From: Thiobacillus denitrificans
GTDB taxonomy: Bacteria; Pseudomonadota; Gammaproteobacteria; Burkholderiales; Thiobacillaceae
NCBI GenBank assembly: GCA_002403375.1
Contig: DHHQ01000026.1
Coordinates: 5,606 to 69,605, forward strand
Length of the DNA stretch: 64,000 bases
Direction of reading: 5' to 3'
In this document: positions 51,142-64,000 of the stretch, in pieces
Layout of the letters: every line of letters begins with the position of its first letter
How positions within the stretch are numbered: position 1 is the first letter of the stretch
Translations under genes and position numbers: made by a program
The notes under the pieces: model-generated
Seen by the model: only the letters and a program-made list of their open reading frames with translations
Databases searched by the model: none
Told to the model about the DNA's origin: nothing

Positions 51142-52811
51142 GGCGATTCCTTTTCAGGGGTCAGTTCGGCGGAGGCGATGCGGGCGGCCAGGTCGAGCGC
51201 GGCGAAATCGGCAGCCTGGTCGAAGGGATGCAGCACCTCGATGTTGCTGAGCCCGGCCAGGCGCCGGGCCTCGTCCTCGTCGCGCGCGACGACGGCGATG
51301 TGGCCGTCGAAATGCTGTTCGGCGAGCGCGTTCAGCAGGGCGCGGTTGGAGGCGTAGTCGGGCAGGGTGCTGACGACCCAGCGCACCTGTGCGAGCGGCA
51401 GGCTCTCGACGTAGTCGGGCGCCTCGCCGTCGCCGAAGCGCGCGTCGAGGCCGTGGTTCTGCTGGGCGCGCACCACCTCGGGGTCGAAATCCACGCCGAC
51501 GACGTTGATGCCCTGCTGCTGCAGCGTGTGGGCGAGGCGGGCGCCGTAGCGGCCGAGGCCGAACACGACGACGTCGGGACGCACGTCGTTGTCGTGCGCG
51601 TGCTCGACCGCGAGTTCGCGGAAGGGATGCTTGCGCTCGAACACCCCCAGCCAGGGCGCGACCCAGGCGTACAGCCGATGCGAGTAGATGATCATGTAGG
51701 ACGATAGCGCGATGGTGATGAGACCGACCAGGGTGGTGAGCCCCAGCGCGCTGTTGCCGACGTGGCCGAGGCCGATGCCCATGGCGACGAAGATGATCGA
51801 GAACTCCGAGATCTGCGCGACGGTGAGTCCGGCGAGGAAACCGGTGCGCTTGCGGTAGCCCATGTAGCCCATGATCGCCATCACGATCAGCGGGTTGCCG
51901 ATCAGCACGAACAACGACAGCACGATCGAGGTGCCGATCTCGTCGCCGAGCGTCGAGAAGTCGAGCTTGGAGCCGAGGTCGAGGAAGAAGAACAGCAGCA
52001 GGAAGTCGCGGATGCTGGCGAGCCGCGCGCTGATCGCCTCGCGGTAGGCGGTCGAGGCGAGCGAGAAGCCGGCGAGGAAGGCGCCGGCTTCCTTGCTGAA
52101 GCCGGCGTACTCGCCGGCCGCGGCGAGCGTCGTGCCCCAGGCGATCGCGAAGATCAGCAGCAGCTCCTGCGAGCGCGCCAGCGTGTCGACGATGCGCGGC
52201 AGCACGTAGCGCATCAGCACGAACAGCAGCAGCGCGGCGCCGACCAGCCGCGCCGCCAGCGTCAGCATCAGGGTGGCGCCGCCGGCCGCCTCCTCGCCGA
52301 TGCCGCCGAGCCCGCTCATCACCATCATCGCGATCACCACGGCGAGGTCCTGCACGATCAGGAAGCCGACCGCGATGCGGCCGTGCAGCGAATCGAGCTC
52401 ACGCTTGTCGGACAGGAGCTTGACGATGATGATGGTGCTCGAAAAGGTCAGCGCGACCGCGACGTAGAGCGCTTCCATCCAGCCCTTGCCGAGGGCGATG
52501 ATGATGGCGAAGCCGAACAGGATGGTGAAGGCGAGCTGGCCAAGGCCGGTGGCGAGCGCGACCGGCCCGATGTGGCGGATGTGCTTGAGGTCGAGCTTCA
52601 GCCCCACCACGAACAGCAGCACGGTGATGCCGATCTGCGCCAGGAGGTCGATCTGTTCGTGCGCCGTGACCAGCGCGAGCCCCGAAGGCCCCACCAGGAT
52701 GCCGACCGCGATGTAGGCGATCAGCACCGGCTGGCGGAGGCGGACCGCGAAGGCGCTGACGGCGGCGGCGATCAGCAGCAGGACGGCGAACTCGGCAAAA
52801 GGCTCATGCAT
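51138..52811 (-). CDS. Kef-type (CPA2) cation:proton antiporter with TrkA-N domain
   Basis: This 557-residue protein has about twelve membrane segments (AVSAFAVRLRQPVLIAYIAVGILVGPSGL near the start) and a C-terminal NAD-binding RCK domain (VVVFGLGRYGARLAHTL, GVDFDPEVV) from about residue 410. It matches YbaL/KefB-type K+/H+ antiporters. The KTN domain suggests gating by NAD(H) or adenine nucleotides. It is the first gene of the run that continues through the Usp, DUF502 and second Mrp locus. The intergenic space to the next upstream gene is 74 bases. Confidence 0.92.
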   Translation of the reverse strand: MHEPFAEFAVLLLIAAAVSAFAVRLRQPVLIAYIAVGILVGPSGLALVTAHEQIDLLAQIGITVLLFVVGLKLDLKHIRHIGPVALATGLGQLAFTILFGFAIIIALGKGWMEALYVAVALTFSSTIIIVKLLSDKRELDSLHGRIAVGFLIVQDLAVVIAMMVMSGLGGIGEEAAGGATLMLTLAARLVGAALLLFVLMRYVLPRIVDTLARSQELLLIFAIAWGTTLAAAGEYAGFSKEAGAFLAGFSLASTAYREAISARLASIRDFLLLFFFLDLGSKLDFSTLGDEIGTSIVLSLFVLIGNPLIVMAIMGYMGYRKRTGFLAGLTVAQISEFSIIFVAMGIGLGHVGNSALGLTTLVGLITIALSSYMIIYSHRLYAWVAPWLGVFERKHPFRELAVEHAHDNDVRPDVVVFGLGRYGARLAHTLQQQGINVVGVDFDPEVVRAQQNHGLDARFGDGEAPDYVESLPLAQVRWVVSTLPDYASNRALLNALAEQHFDGHIAVVARDEDEARRLAGLSNIEVLHPFDQAADFAALDLAARIASAELTPEKESP

Positions 52812-52885
52812 CGTTGTCGTGGTGTCGTGTCGGTTGCTTCACTGGTTCGAGCGTAGCCGATCCGGTCCCGGTCCGGCGCGGCGCA

Positions 52886-54622
52886 TCACGGGGCGTCCTC
52901 GAGGTGGGTCGGGATCCGCAGGCCCACCTGGGTGATGCGGCCGTCGACCACCGCGCGCACCACGAACTCCAGCTTGCCGACGCGGACCCGGTCGCCTGCC
53001 ACCGGTTCGCCGCGCAGCTTCAGGCCGAGGAATTCCGCGAGCGTGCGTCCGGCCGCCGTTTCCGGCAAGGGGAGGTCGTACTGTGCGCAGAGCGCTTCGA
53101 CCTGCGCATCGCCGCGCAGCACGAAGTCGCCGTAGAACTTTCGCTTCTCCAGGTAGGCCGGCGCTTCGGGCCTGACCAGCAAATCGCTCAGCGCATCGCT
53201 CTCCGCGGTTCGCGCCAGCACGTAGAGCATGTCGCCGGGGACCAGCGTGCCCGCGGCCTCCGGCGGTACCGCCTCGCTGTCCCTGAGGACCGCGACCGGG
53301 CGCGCCGAGCCGGGCAGCCGCAACGCGTCCGCCTGGCGCCCGACGAGCGGCGCAGCCGGGGTCAGCCGATAGCCGAAGAGGGCGTGGCCGCTCGCCTGCG
53401 CCGTGGCGAGATCATGGCGCTCGGTGGGCTGGGGCGCCGGCGGGACCTCCAGGCGCAGGCGACGCGCCAGTGCGGAAATCGACCAGCCTTGCACGGTGAG
53501 CGAGATCAGCACGACGAAGAAGGCGACGTCGAGCACGAGCGGTGCTTCCGCGACGCCGGCCAGCAGCGGGAACAGGGAAAGGATGATGGGCACTGCGCCG
53601 CGCAGCCCGACCCAGGAGATGAACATCTGCTCGCGCCAGGGGAAATGGAAGGGAAGCAGGCATATCAACACCGCCAGCGGCCGCGCGACGAACATCAGCA
53701 CCAGCGCGATCGCGAGCGCCTCCGGCGCGTGTTCGACGAGATCGCTCGGCGTGGCGAGCAGGCCGAGCACCAGGAACATGCTGATCTGCGCGAGCCAGGC
53801 AAGGCCGTTGTGCACCTGGAGAATATTGGTCGATTCGCGCGGGCTGCGGTTGCCGATCACGACGCCGGCCAGGTAGACGGCAAGAAACCCGCTTCCGCCC
53901 AGTACCGTGGTGAGGCTGTAGAGCATCAGCCCGCCGGCGAGGATCAGCATCGGGTACATGCCGCGCTCGAGCGGCAGGCGGTTGACCAGCCACACCAGCA
54001 CCCAGCCGCCGCCCAGGCCCGCGGCCAGGCCGAGGCCCATCTGCTGGATCAGCAGGCCCAGCGTTTCCCAGCCGGGCAACTGCCGGCCGGCAAGAATCAG
54101 TTCGATCAGGGCGATGGTGAGCAGCGCCGCCATCGGGTCGTTGCTGCCGGATTCGATCTCCAGCGTGGCGGCCACCCGTTCCTTCAGCGTCAGTCCCTTG
54201 GCATGCAGCAGCGCGAACACTGCCGCGGCATCGGTCGAGCCGACCACGGCGCCGACCAGCATGCCTTCGAGCAATCCGAAATCGAGCACCCAGGCTGCGA
54301 ACAGGCCGGTGACCACGCAGGTGATCACCACCCCCAGGGTGGCGAGCGTCGCTGCCGGCCGCAGGCTGGCGCGGAAACTCTCGGCGCGGGTGTTGAGGCC
54401 GCCGTCGAGCAGGATGACGGCGAGCGCCAGGCTGCCTACGGTGTAGGCGATGCCGCTGTCGTCGAACTGGATGCCGCCGGGGCCGTCCTCGCCCGCCAGC
54501 ATGCCGACCGCCAGGAACACCAGCAGCAGCGGCATGCCGATGCGGTACGACAGCGCGCTGGCGAGGATGGCCAGCAGCAAGAGGACCGCGCCGGCGAGGA
54601 CGAACTGGTTGATCAGCTCCAT
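52886..54622 (-). CDS. Potassium/proton antiporter (CvrA/NhaP2 type, CPA1)
   Basis: This 578-residue protein has a CPA1 exchanger domain of about twelve membrane helices with GSTDAAAVFALL near residue 150 and ESGSNDPMAALL (the ND-type ion site). A cytoplasmic RCK_C-like domain (FGYRLTPAAPLVGRQADALRLP) and a C-terminal CorC/HlyC transporter-associated domain (RTLAEFLGLKL, VGKLEFVVRAVVDGRI) follow. CvrA-type proteins protect against osmotic stress by exporting K+. It lies 12 bases after the P-type ATPase gene. Confidence 0.92.
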   Translation of the reverse strand: MELINQFVLAGAVLLLLAILASALSYRIGMPLLLVFLAVGMLAGEDGPGGIQFDDSGIAYTVGSLALAVILLDGGLNTRAESFRASLRPAATLATLGVVITCVVTGLFAAWVLDFGLLEGMLVGAVVGSTDAAAVFALLHAKGLTLKERVAATLEIESGSNDPMAALLTIALIELILAGRQLPGWETLGLLIQQMGLGLAAGLGGGWVLVWLVNRLPLERGMYPMLILAGGLMLYSLTTVLGGSGFLAVYLAGVVIGNRSPRESTNILQVHNGLAWLAQISMFLVLGLLATPSDLVEHAPEALAIALVLMFVARPLAVLICLLPFHFPWREQMFISWVGLRGAVPIILSLFPLLAGVAEAPLVLDVAFFVVLISLTVQGWSISALARRLRLEVPPAPQPTERHDLATAQASGHALFGYRLTPAAPLVGRQADALRLPGSARPVAVLRDSEAVPPEAAGTLVPGDMLYVLARTAESDALSDLLVRPEAPAYLEKRKFYGDFVLRGDAQVEALCAQYDLPLPETAAGRTLAEFLGLKLRGEPVAGDRVRVGKLEFVVRAVVDGRITQVGLRIPTHLEDAP

Positions 54623-54634
54623 GCCGCCGGTGTC

Positions 54635-57331
<2,697 letters not shown>

Positions 57332-57393
57332 TCGGAACTCCCTTCGATCGGCCTACAATTGTTTATCTCGTCTCTCGATGACACGTTAGCACG

Positions 57394-59025
57394 ATGTCCG
57401 TTCCCCTTCTCGCCGGTGGACTGGCCGGTGGCGTCGGCCTGTTCCTGCTCGGCATGTGGCTGATGACCGACGGCCTCAAGCTCGCGGCCGGCCCCGCGCT
57501 CGAGCGCATCCTCGCGCGCTCGACCGGCACGCGCCTGCGCGGCCTCGCCTCCGGCGTCGCGATCACCGCGCTGGTGCAGTCGTCTTCGGCGGTGACGGTC
57601 GCGACGATCGGCTTCGTCAATGCCGGCCTGCTCACCCTCGGCCAGGCCTTGTGGGTGCTGTTCGGCACCAACGTCGGCACCACCATGACCGGCTGGCTGG
57701 TCGCCATCGCCGGCGTGGATTTCAAGATCGAGGCGCTGGCGCTGCCGATGGTCGGCGTCGGCATGGTGCTGCACCTGACGGGCCAGGCGAGCCGGCGCGG
57801 CGCGCTGGGGATGACGCTGGCCGGATTCGGCGTGCTGTTTCTCGGCATCGATATCCTCAAGGACACCTTCACCGACCTCGGCAGCCAGATGGCGCTGCCG
57901 GAAGGCAGCGGCGCGCTGGGCGTGCTGGCACACGTCGGCGTCGGCGCGCTGCTGACCGTGCTGATGCAGTCGTCGAGCGCAGCGCTCGCGGTGGCGCTGA
58001 CCGCAGCGCAGGGCGGCCTGCTCGACATCAACGATGCCGCCGCCGTGGTGATCGGCGCCAACATCGGCACCACGGCCAAGGCCTTGCTGGCCGCGCTGGG
58101 CGCCACGCCGAACGCGCGCCGCGCCGCCGCCGCGCACGTCCTGTTCAACCTGCTGACCGGGGCGGTGGCGCTCGCGCTGCTGCCGTGGCTGATCGACGCC
58201 ATCGAGAGGATGCGCGACCTGCTGGAGCTCGAGGCCGCGCCGGCGGTGACGCTGGCGCTGTTCCATACCGTGTTCAACGTGCTCGGCGTGGTCCTCATGT
58301 GGCCGCTCGCCGACCGGCTGGCGGCCTTCCTCGCGCGCCGCTTCCGCACCGCCGAGGAGGACGAGGCGACGCCGCAGTATCTCGACCGCACCGTGCTCTC
58401 CGTGCCGGCGCTCGCGCTCGACGCGCTGGTCCGGGAAGTGCGTCGCTCGGGCGAGATCGCGCTGCGCGGGGCGCGCCGGGTGTGGGGCATGAAGCCGCCC
58501 GCGTCGCCGGTGGGGCTCGCCGAGCAGGCGGTGGTGGCGAAGCTCAACGCGGCCATCGGCGCCTTCATCGCCGACCTCCACCGCGTCAGCATGGCGGCGG
58601 AGAGCGCGCAGCGCCTGCCCGAGGTGCTGCGCGCGGCGCGCTATTACGACGCGGTCGCCGAGCTGGCCGCGGAGCTCGCGACGATGCCCTATCCGGACAC
58701 GCTCGGCACGCAGGCCTTGCGGGCGCGCATCCTGGGCTTCCAGGACCATGCCGAAACCCTGCTGACGACCGAGACCGGCGAGGCCGACGCGGAGACGCGC
58801 GAGGCCGAGCTGCTGCAGCACTATCGCGCGCTCAAGGCGGCGGTGCTGGCCGCGGGCGCGGGCGGCGAGTACGACATCCACGACATGGAGCTGTGCCTGC
58901 GGCGGCTGAGCCGCATGCGCCGGCTCGCCGAACAGGCGCTGAAAGGCGCGGCGACGCTGCGGCGCCTAAACCAAACGGCCGCCGACGCGGTCACACCGGG
59001 TACGCCGCACAGCCAGCCAGCCTGA
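57394..59025 (+). CDS. Na+/phosphate cotransporter family protein (NptA-like) with PhoU-like C-terminus
   Basis: This 543-residue protein has two inverted Na_Pi_cotrans repeats, each with the QSSSA signature: LVQSSSAVTVATIG near residue 66 and LMQSSSAALAVAL near residue 190. GTNVGTTMTGWL and GANIGTTAKALL accompany them. The last third (from about residue 330) is helical and resembles PhoU, as in bacterial YjbB. It probably exports or imports phosphate coupled to Na+. It is divergent from the P-type ATPase gene, with 62 bases between the start codons. Confidence 0.92.
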   Translation: MSVPLLAGGLAGGVGLFLLGMWLMTDGLKLAAGPALERILARSTGTRLRGLASGVAITALVQSSSAVTVATIGFVNAGLLTLGQALWVLFGTNVGTTMTGWLVAIAGVDFKIEALALPMVGVGMVLHLTGQASRRGALGMTLAGFGVLFLGIDILKDTFTDLGSQMALPEGSGALGVLAHVGVGALLTVLMQSSSAALAVALTAAQGGLLDINDAAAVVIGANIGTTAKALLAALGATPNARRAAAAHVLFNLLTGAVALALLPWLIDAIERMRDLLELEAAPAVTLALFHTVFNVLGVVLMWPLADRLAAFLARRFRTAEEDEATPQYLDRTVLSVPALALDALVREVRRSGEIALRGARRVWGMKPPASPVGLAEQAVVAKLNAAIGAFIADLHRVSMAAESAQRLPEVLRAARYYDAVAELAAELATMPYPDTLGTQALRARILGFQDHAETLLTTETGEADAETREAELLQHYRALKAAVLAAGAGGEYDIHDMELCLRRLSRMRRLAEQALKGAATLRRLNQTAADAVTPGTPHSQPA

Positions 59026-59031
59026 CGAGCC

Positions 59032-59583
59032 ATGTCCTTCGAACGCTTTCGCCGCTACCTGCCCGACCCCGACGCCCTGCGCCAGCACCGTGCGCTGCGC
59101 TGGCTGTCACCGTGGCTGCAGCATCCGCGCCTGTGGCACGTCAACCGCCGCGGCATCGCGATGGGCCTGGCGATCGGCGTGTTCTTCGGCCTGCTGATCC
59201 CGGTGGCGCAGATCTTCTTCGCCGCGGCGGTCGCGCTGCTGCTGCGCGCCAACGTCCCGGCCGCGGTCGGCAGCACGCTGATCACCAATCCGATCACCTT
59301 CGCGCCGGTGTACTACGCGGCCTATCATCTGGGTGCCTGGATGCTGGGGCATGCCGAGGTGCCGGTGGCCGACGTCGACCTCGCAAACGTCGCCGCCCGG
59401 ACCGAGACCGGCCTGGCGCTGTGGGTGGATCGGGTGGCGACGGTCGGCGCGCCGCTGGCGACCGGATTGCTGACGCTGGCGGTGTGCCTGTCGGTGCTGA
59501 TCTACTTCGCGGTGCACTGGACCTGGCGGCTGCGCATCGTGCGCGCCTGGCAGCGCCGCAAGGCGCGCCGGCACGGGCGCTGA
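59032..59583 (+). CDS. DUF2062 domain membrane protein
   Basis: This 183-residue protein has an N-terminal amphipathic region with PRLWHVNRRGIAMGLAIGVFFGLLIP, then LLLRANVPAAVGSTLITNPIT, the DUF2062 core, and a last membrane helix before a basic tail. The function is unknown. It starts 6 bases after the Na/Pi gene, so it is likely co-transcribed. Confidence 0.88.
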   Translation: MSFERFRRYLPDPDALRQHRALRWLSPWLQHPRLWHVNRRGIAMGLAIGVFFGLLIPVAQIFFAAAVALLLRANVPAAVGSTLITNPITFAPVYYAAYHLGAWMLGHAEVPVADVDLANVAARTETGLALWVDRVATVGAPLATGLLTLAVCLSVLIYFAVHWTWRLRIVRAWQRRKARRHGR

Positions 59584-59722
59584 GGCCCCGTCCGCAGCGC
59601 CCGCCGCTGCCCGGGCGACCGGATTCGGCAATACTGACAACGCGTGCGCCATGCCGGGCGTGCGAATTTCAAGCGTGTATACCAAGGCAAGCGCGGACGG
59701 GGAGCCGCTTTCTCACAGTCGC

Positions 59723-60728
59723 ATGCAAAACCTCGCCCTGATCTGGCTGTCGCTGCTCGCCTGCCTCGCGGTGATCGGCTTCGCCGGCGTGCGGCTCTCG
59801 CGCTACGGCGACATCATCGCCGAGAAGAGCGGCATGAGCCGCGGCTGGGTGGGGCTGATCCTGCTCGCCTCGGTGACCTCGCTGCCCGAACTGGTGACCG
59901 GCATTTCCGCCGTCACCGTCGCCGACGTGCCCGACATCGCGGTGGGCAACATTCTCGGCGCCTGCGTGTTCAACCTCGGCTTCATCGTGGTGCTCGATTT
60001 TCTCTACCGCAAGGAGTCGATCTACACCCGGGCGCATCAGGGCAACGTGCTGGCCGCCGGCTACGGCATCGCGCTGATCGGCTTCGCCGGATTCAACCTG
60101 CTGATCTACCGCGACCCGTCGATTCCGGCGCTCGGCCACGTCGGGTTCTATACGCCGGTCATCCTGCTGCTGTACGGCCTGGCGATGCGTTCGCTCTACC
60201 GCTACGAGAAGGCGCAGGTCAGCGAATACGTCGAGGAGCGGGTCGAGCGCCATCCCGAGATCAGCCTCGGGCAGGCGGTGCAGGGCTACGCCGTCGCCGC
60301 GCTCGTGGTGGTGGCGGCCGGCATCTGGCTGCCGCACGTCGCCGCCGACCTGGCAAGTGCGATGGGCTGGAAGCAGAGCTTCGTCGGCACCCTGTTCGTC
60401 GCCGCGGTGACGACGACGCCGGAGATCGTGGTGACGGTCGCCGCGCTGCGCATCGGTGCGGTCGATCTGGCGATCGGCAACCTGTTCGGCAGCAACCTGT
60501 TCAACATCGCGATTCTCGCGATCGACGACCTCGCCTACCTGCCGGGGCCGCTGTTCGTCGACGTGTCGATCTCGCACGCGGCGTCCGCGTTCTCGGCGAT
60601 GATGATGAGTGGCCTTGCGGTCGTGGGGCTGGTGCTGCGGCCCCAGTCGCGCGTGCTCCGCTCGGTGAGCTGGATCAGCGTGCTGCTGCTCGTCATCTAC
60701 CTGCTGAACACGCTGTTCCTGTATCTGT

Positions 60729-60739
<11 letters not shown>
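59723..60739 (+). CDS. Sodium:calcium antiporter (CaCA family)
   Basis: This 338-residue protein has ten hydrophobic segments in two halves, each with the acidic alpha-repeat motif: TSLPELVTGISAV near residue 52 and TTTPEIVVTVAALRIG near residue 233, followed by GNILGACVFNL and GNLFGSNLFNI. These are the ion-binding motifs of YrbG/ChaA-like Ca2+/cation exchangers. The ATG at 59723 begins right at the first membrane helix; a longer frame from 59651 adds 24 polar residues that are not typical. Its end overlaps the P-type ATPase gene by 11 bases. Confidence 0.9.
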
Positions 60740-63365
<2,626 letters not shown>

Positions 63366-63378
63366 CGCCCGGACGCGG

Positions 63379-63852
63379 TCAGAGCTCGGACAGCGGCTTC
63401 TGGGCGTCGCGGGTGTCGGTCGCGCCCATGTGCCCGATCAGCGTCGCCAGGTCCTGGTTGAGGCGTTCCAGCGCGGCGTCGGGCAGTTGGCCGAGCGCGT
63501 GGGTGAGGATGCCGGTCAGCGGCTGCGGCGCTTTCTGCAGCGCCTTCTCGCCCGCTTCGGTCAGGTAGAGCCTGACCACGCGCTGGTCGGTGCTGTTGCG
63601 CTCGCGCCGGATGAGGCCGGCCTTTTCGATCTTGTCGAGCAGGTTGCTGGCGGTCGACGCGTGGATCGACAGCGCCTGCGCCAGCTCGGAGACCTTCATT
63701 CCCGGCCGGTGCTGCAGCGCGGCCATTGCCCAGATCTGCGCGCCGCTGACGCCGCAGGCCTTCTCGACCGCCTGGAAATGCTGGCGGACCGCGCCGAATA
63801 TCACGCGAAACTGGCGCAGCGCTTCGGTGGCTGCGCGGGTGCTCGAGGTCAA
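63379..63852 (-). CDS. MarR family transcriptional regulator
   Basis: This 157-residue protein has a winged helix-turn-helix: MKVSELAQALSIHASTASNLLDKIEKAGLI followed by the wing RRERNSTDQRVVRLYLTEAG. Flanking helices form the MarR dimer. The ligand and targets are unknown; it is convergent with the Ca2+ ATPase gene. The start appears to be TTG 63852, with GGAGA at a good distance upstream; an in-frame ATG appears only inside the DNA-binding region. Confidence 0.87.
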   Translation of the reverse strand: MTSSTRAATEALRQFRVIFGAVRQHFQAVEKACGVSGAQIWAMAALQHRPGMKVSELAQALSIHASTASNLLDKIEKAGLIRRERNSTDQRVVRLYLTEAGEKALQKAPQPLTGILTHALGQLPDAALERLNQDLATLIGHMGATDTRDAQKPLSEL

Positions 63853-63897
63853 GATGGGGTCTCCGGGGGCGGGAAATGTCTAATCATCGCAGGAAAT

Positions 63898-64000
63898 TCA
63901 GCCTTCCAGTACCCGTGAGCGCAGCGCGCTGACGGCGTCGCGCGCATTCGCCACCGCGGCCGGCGGCACCCGCGCGTAGTCGGCGCCGGCGAGCTTGATC
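63898..64000 (-). CDS. C-terminal end of an unidentified gene (truncated by window edge)
   Basis: A frame runs from the window edge to a TGA at 63898-63900 and encodes 33 residues ending AVSALRSRVLEG. The GC pattern suits a real gene, and it lies 45 bases upstream of the MarR gene on the same strand. Too little is visible to name a family. Confidence 0.45.
   Translation of the reverse strand, partial: IKLAGADYARVPPAAVANARDAVSALRSRVLEG

Noticed and set aside
57354..57359. TACAAT as a -10 box for the Na/Pi gene
   Set aside because: The hexamer is good, but no -35 element lies at a usable distance; it was not strong enough to list.

Overview
The window looks like the chromosome of a high-GC betaproteobacterium. 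The block recG-ridA-spoT-rpoZ-gmk-yicC, facing a Ser/Thr kinase-PP2C-rph-rdgB-hemW run, is typical of that class. A proteobacterial sucrose synthase/sucrose-phosphate synthase locus and a large load of ion transporters suggest a Thiobacillus/Nitrosomonas-like chemolithotroph; this is inference from gene content, not a phylogenetic placement. I see no rRNA, tRNA, insertion sequence, phage gene or CRISPR array.

Layout. (1) 1-9212: stringent response, nucleotide and RNA housekeeping, plus a kinase/phosphatase signalling pair. (2) 9245-17759: ten minus-strand genes joined by overlapping or near-overlapping start/stop codons. They encode a small secreted protein, a periplasmic glutathione peroxidase, an FAD oxidoreductase, a DUF1365 protein, a Cfa-like methyltransferase, a chalcone-isomerase-like protein, an MFS carrier, a DUF3833 lipoprotein, an SDR and an NTF2-like protein. 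They diverge from a MerR regulator with a B12-binding domain carrying the W-x9-EH and GEEH residues of CarH/LitR photoreceptors. The two divergent promoters I propose overlap, and matching inverted repeats lie at the same distance downstream of both. This is the best candidate for an incompletely described system: a light/B12-gated membrane-lipid and oxidative-protection operon. (3) 17823-26574: a pseudouridine-synthase-like protein with a substituted catalytic Asp, a dienelactone hydrolase-folE-ICMT-MBL run with a highly divergent FolE, then TatD, YccA, slipin/NfeD and an OmpA lipoprotein.

(4) 26664-32441: a compact Mrp Na+/H+ antiporter operon (fused AB, then C, D, E, F, G). (5) 32770-40922: a DUF481 protein, then fructokinase, a sucrose-phosphate synthase/phosphatase fusion, sucrose synthase and an MscS channel, all four coupled by overlapping codons: an osmolyte (sucrose) module with a pressure-release channel. 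(6) 41010-52811: a second, atypical Mrp/Mbh-type operon (E, F, G, MbhD-like, B, C and four NuoL/MrpD-type subunits, two of which have lost the conserved TM5 glutamate), coupled to DUF502, a tandem universal stress protein and a Kef-type antiporter. (7) 52886-64000: a CvrA-type K+/H+ antiporter, two P-type ATPases with different ion-site residues, a Na/Pi cotransporter, a DUF2062 protein, a Na+/Ca2+ exchanger homologue, a MarR regulator and the end of an unknown gene.

Regions 4 to 7 form about 37 kb devoted almost entirely to Na+, K+, H+, Ca2+ and turgor control. Most long open frames antisense to these genes are high-GC artefacts and were left out.
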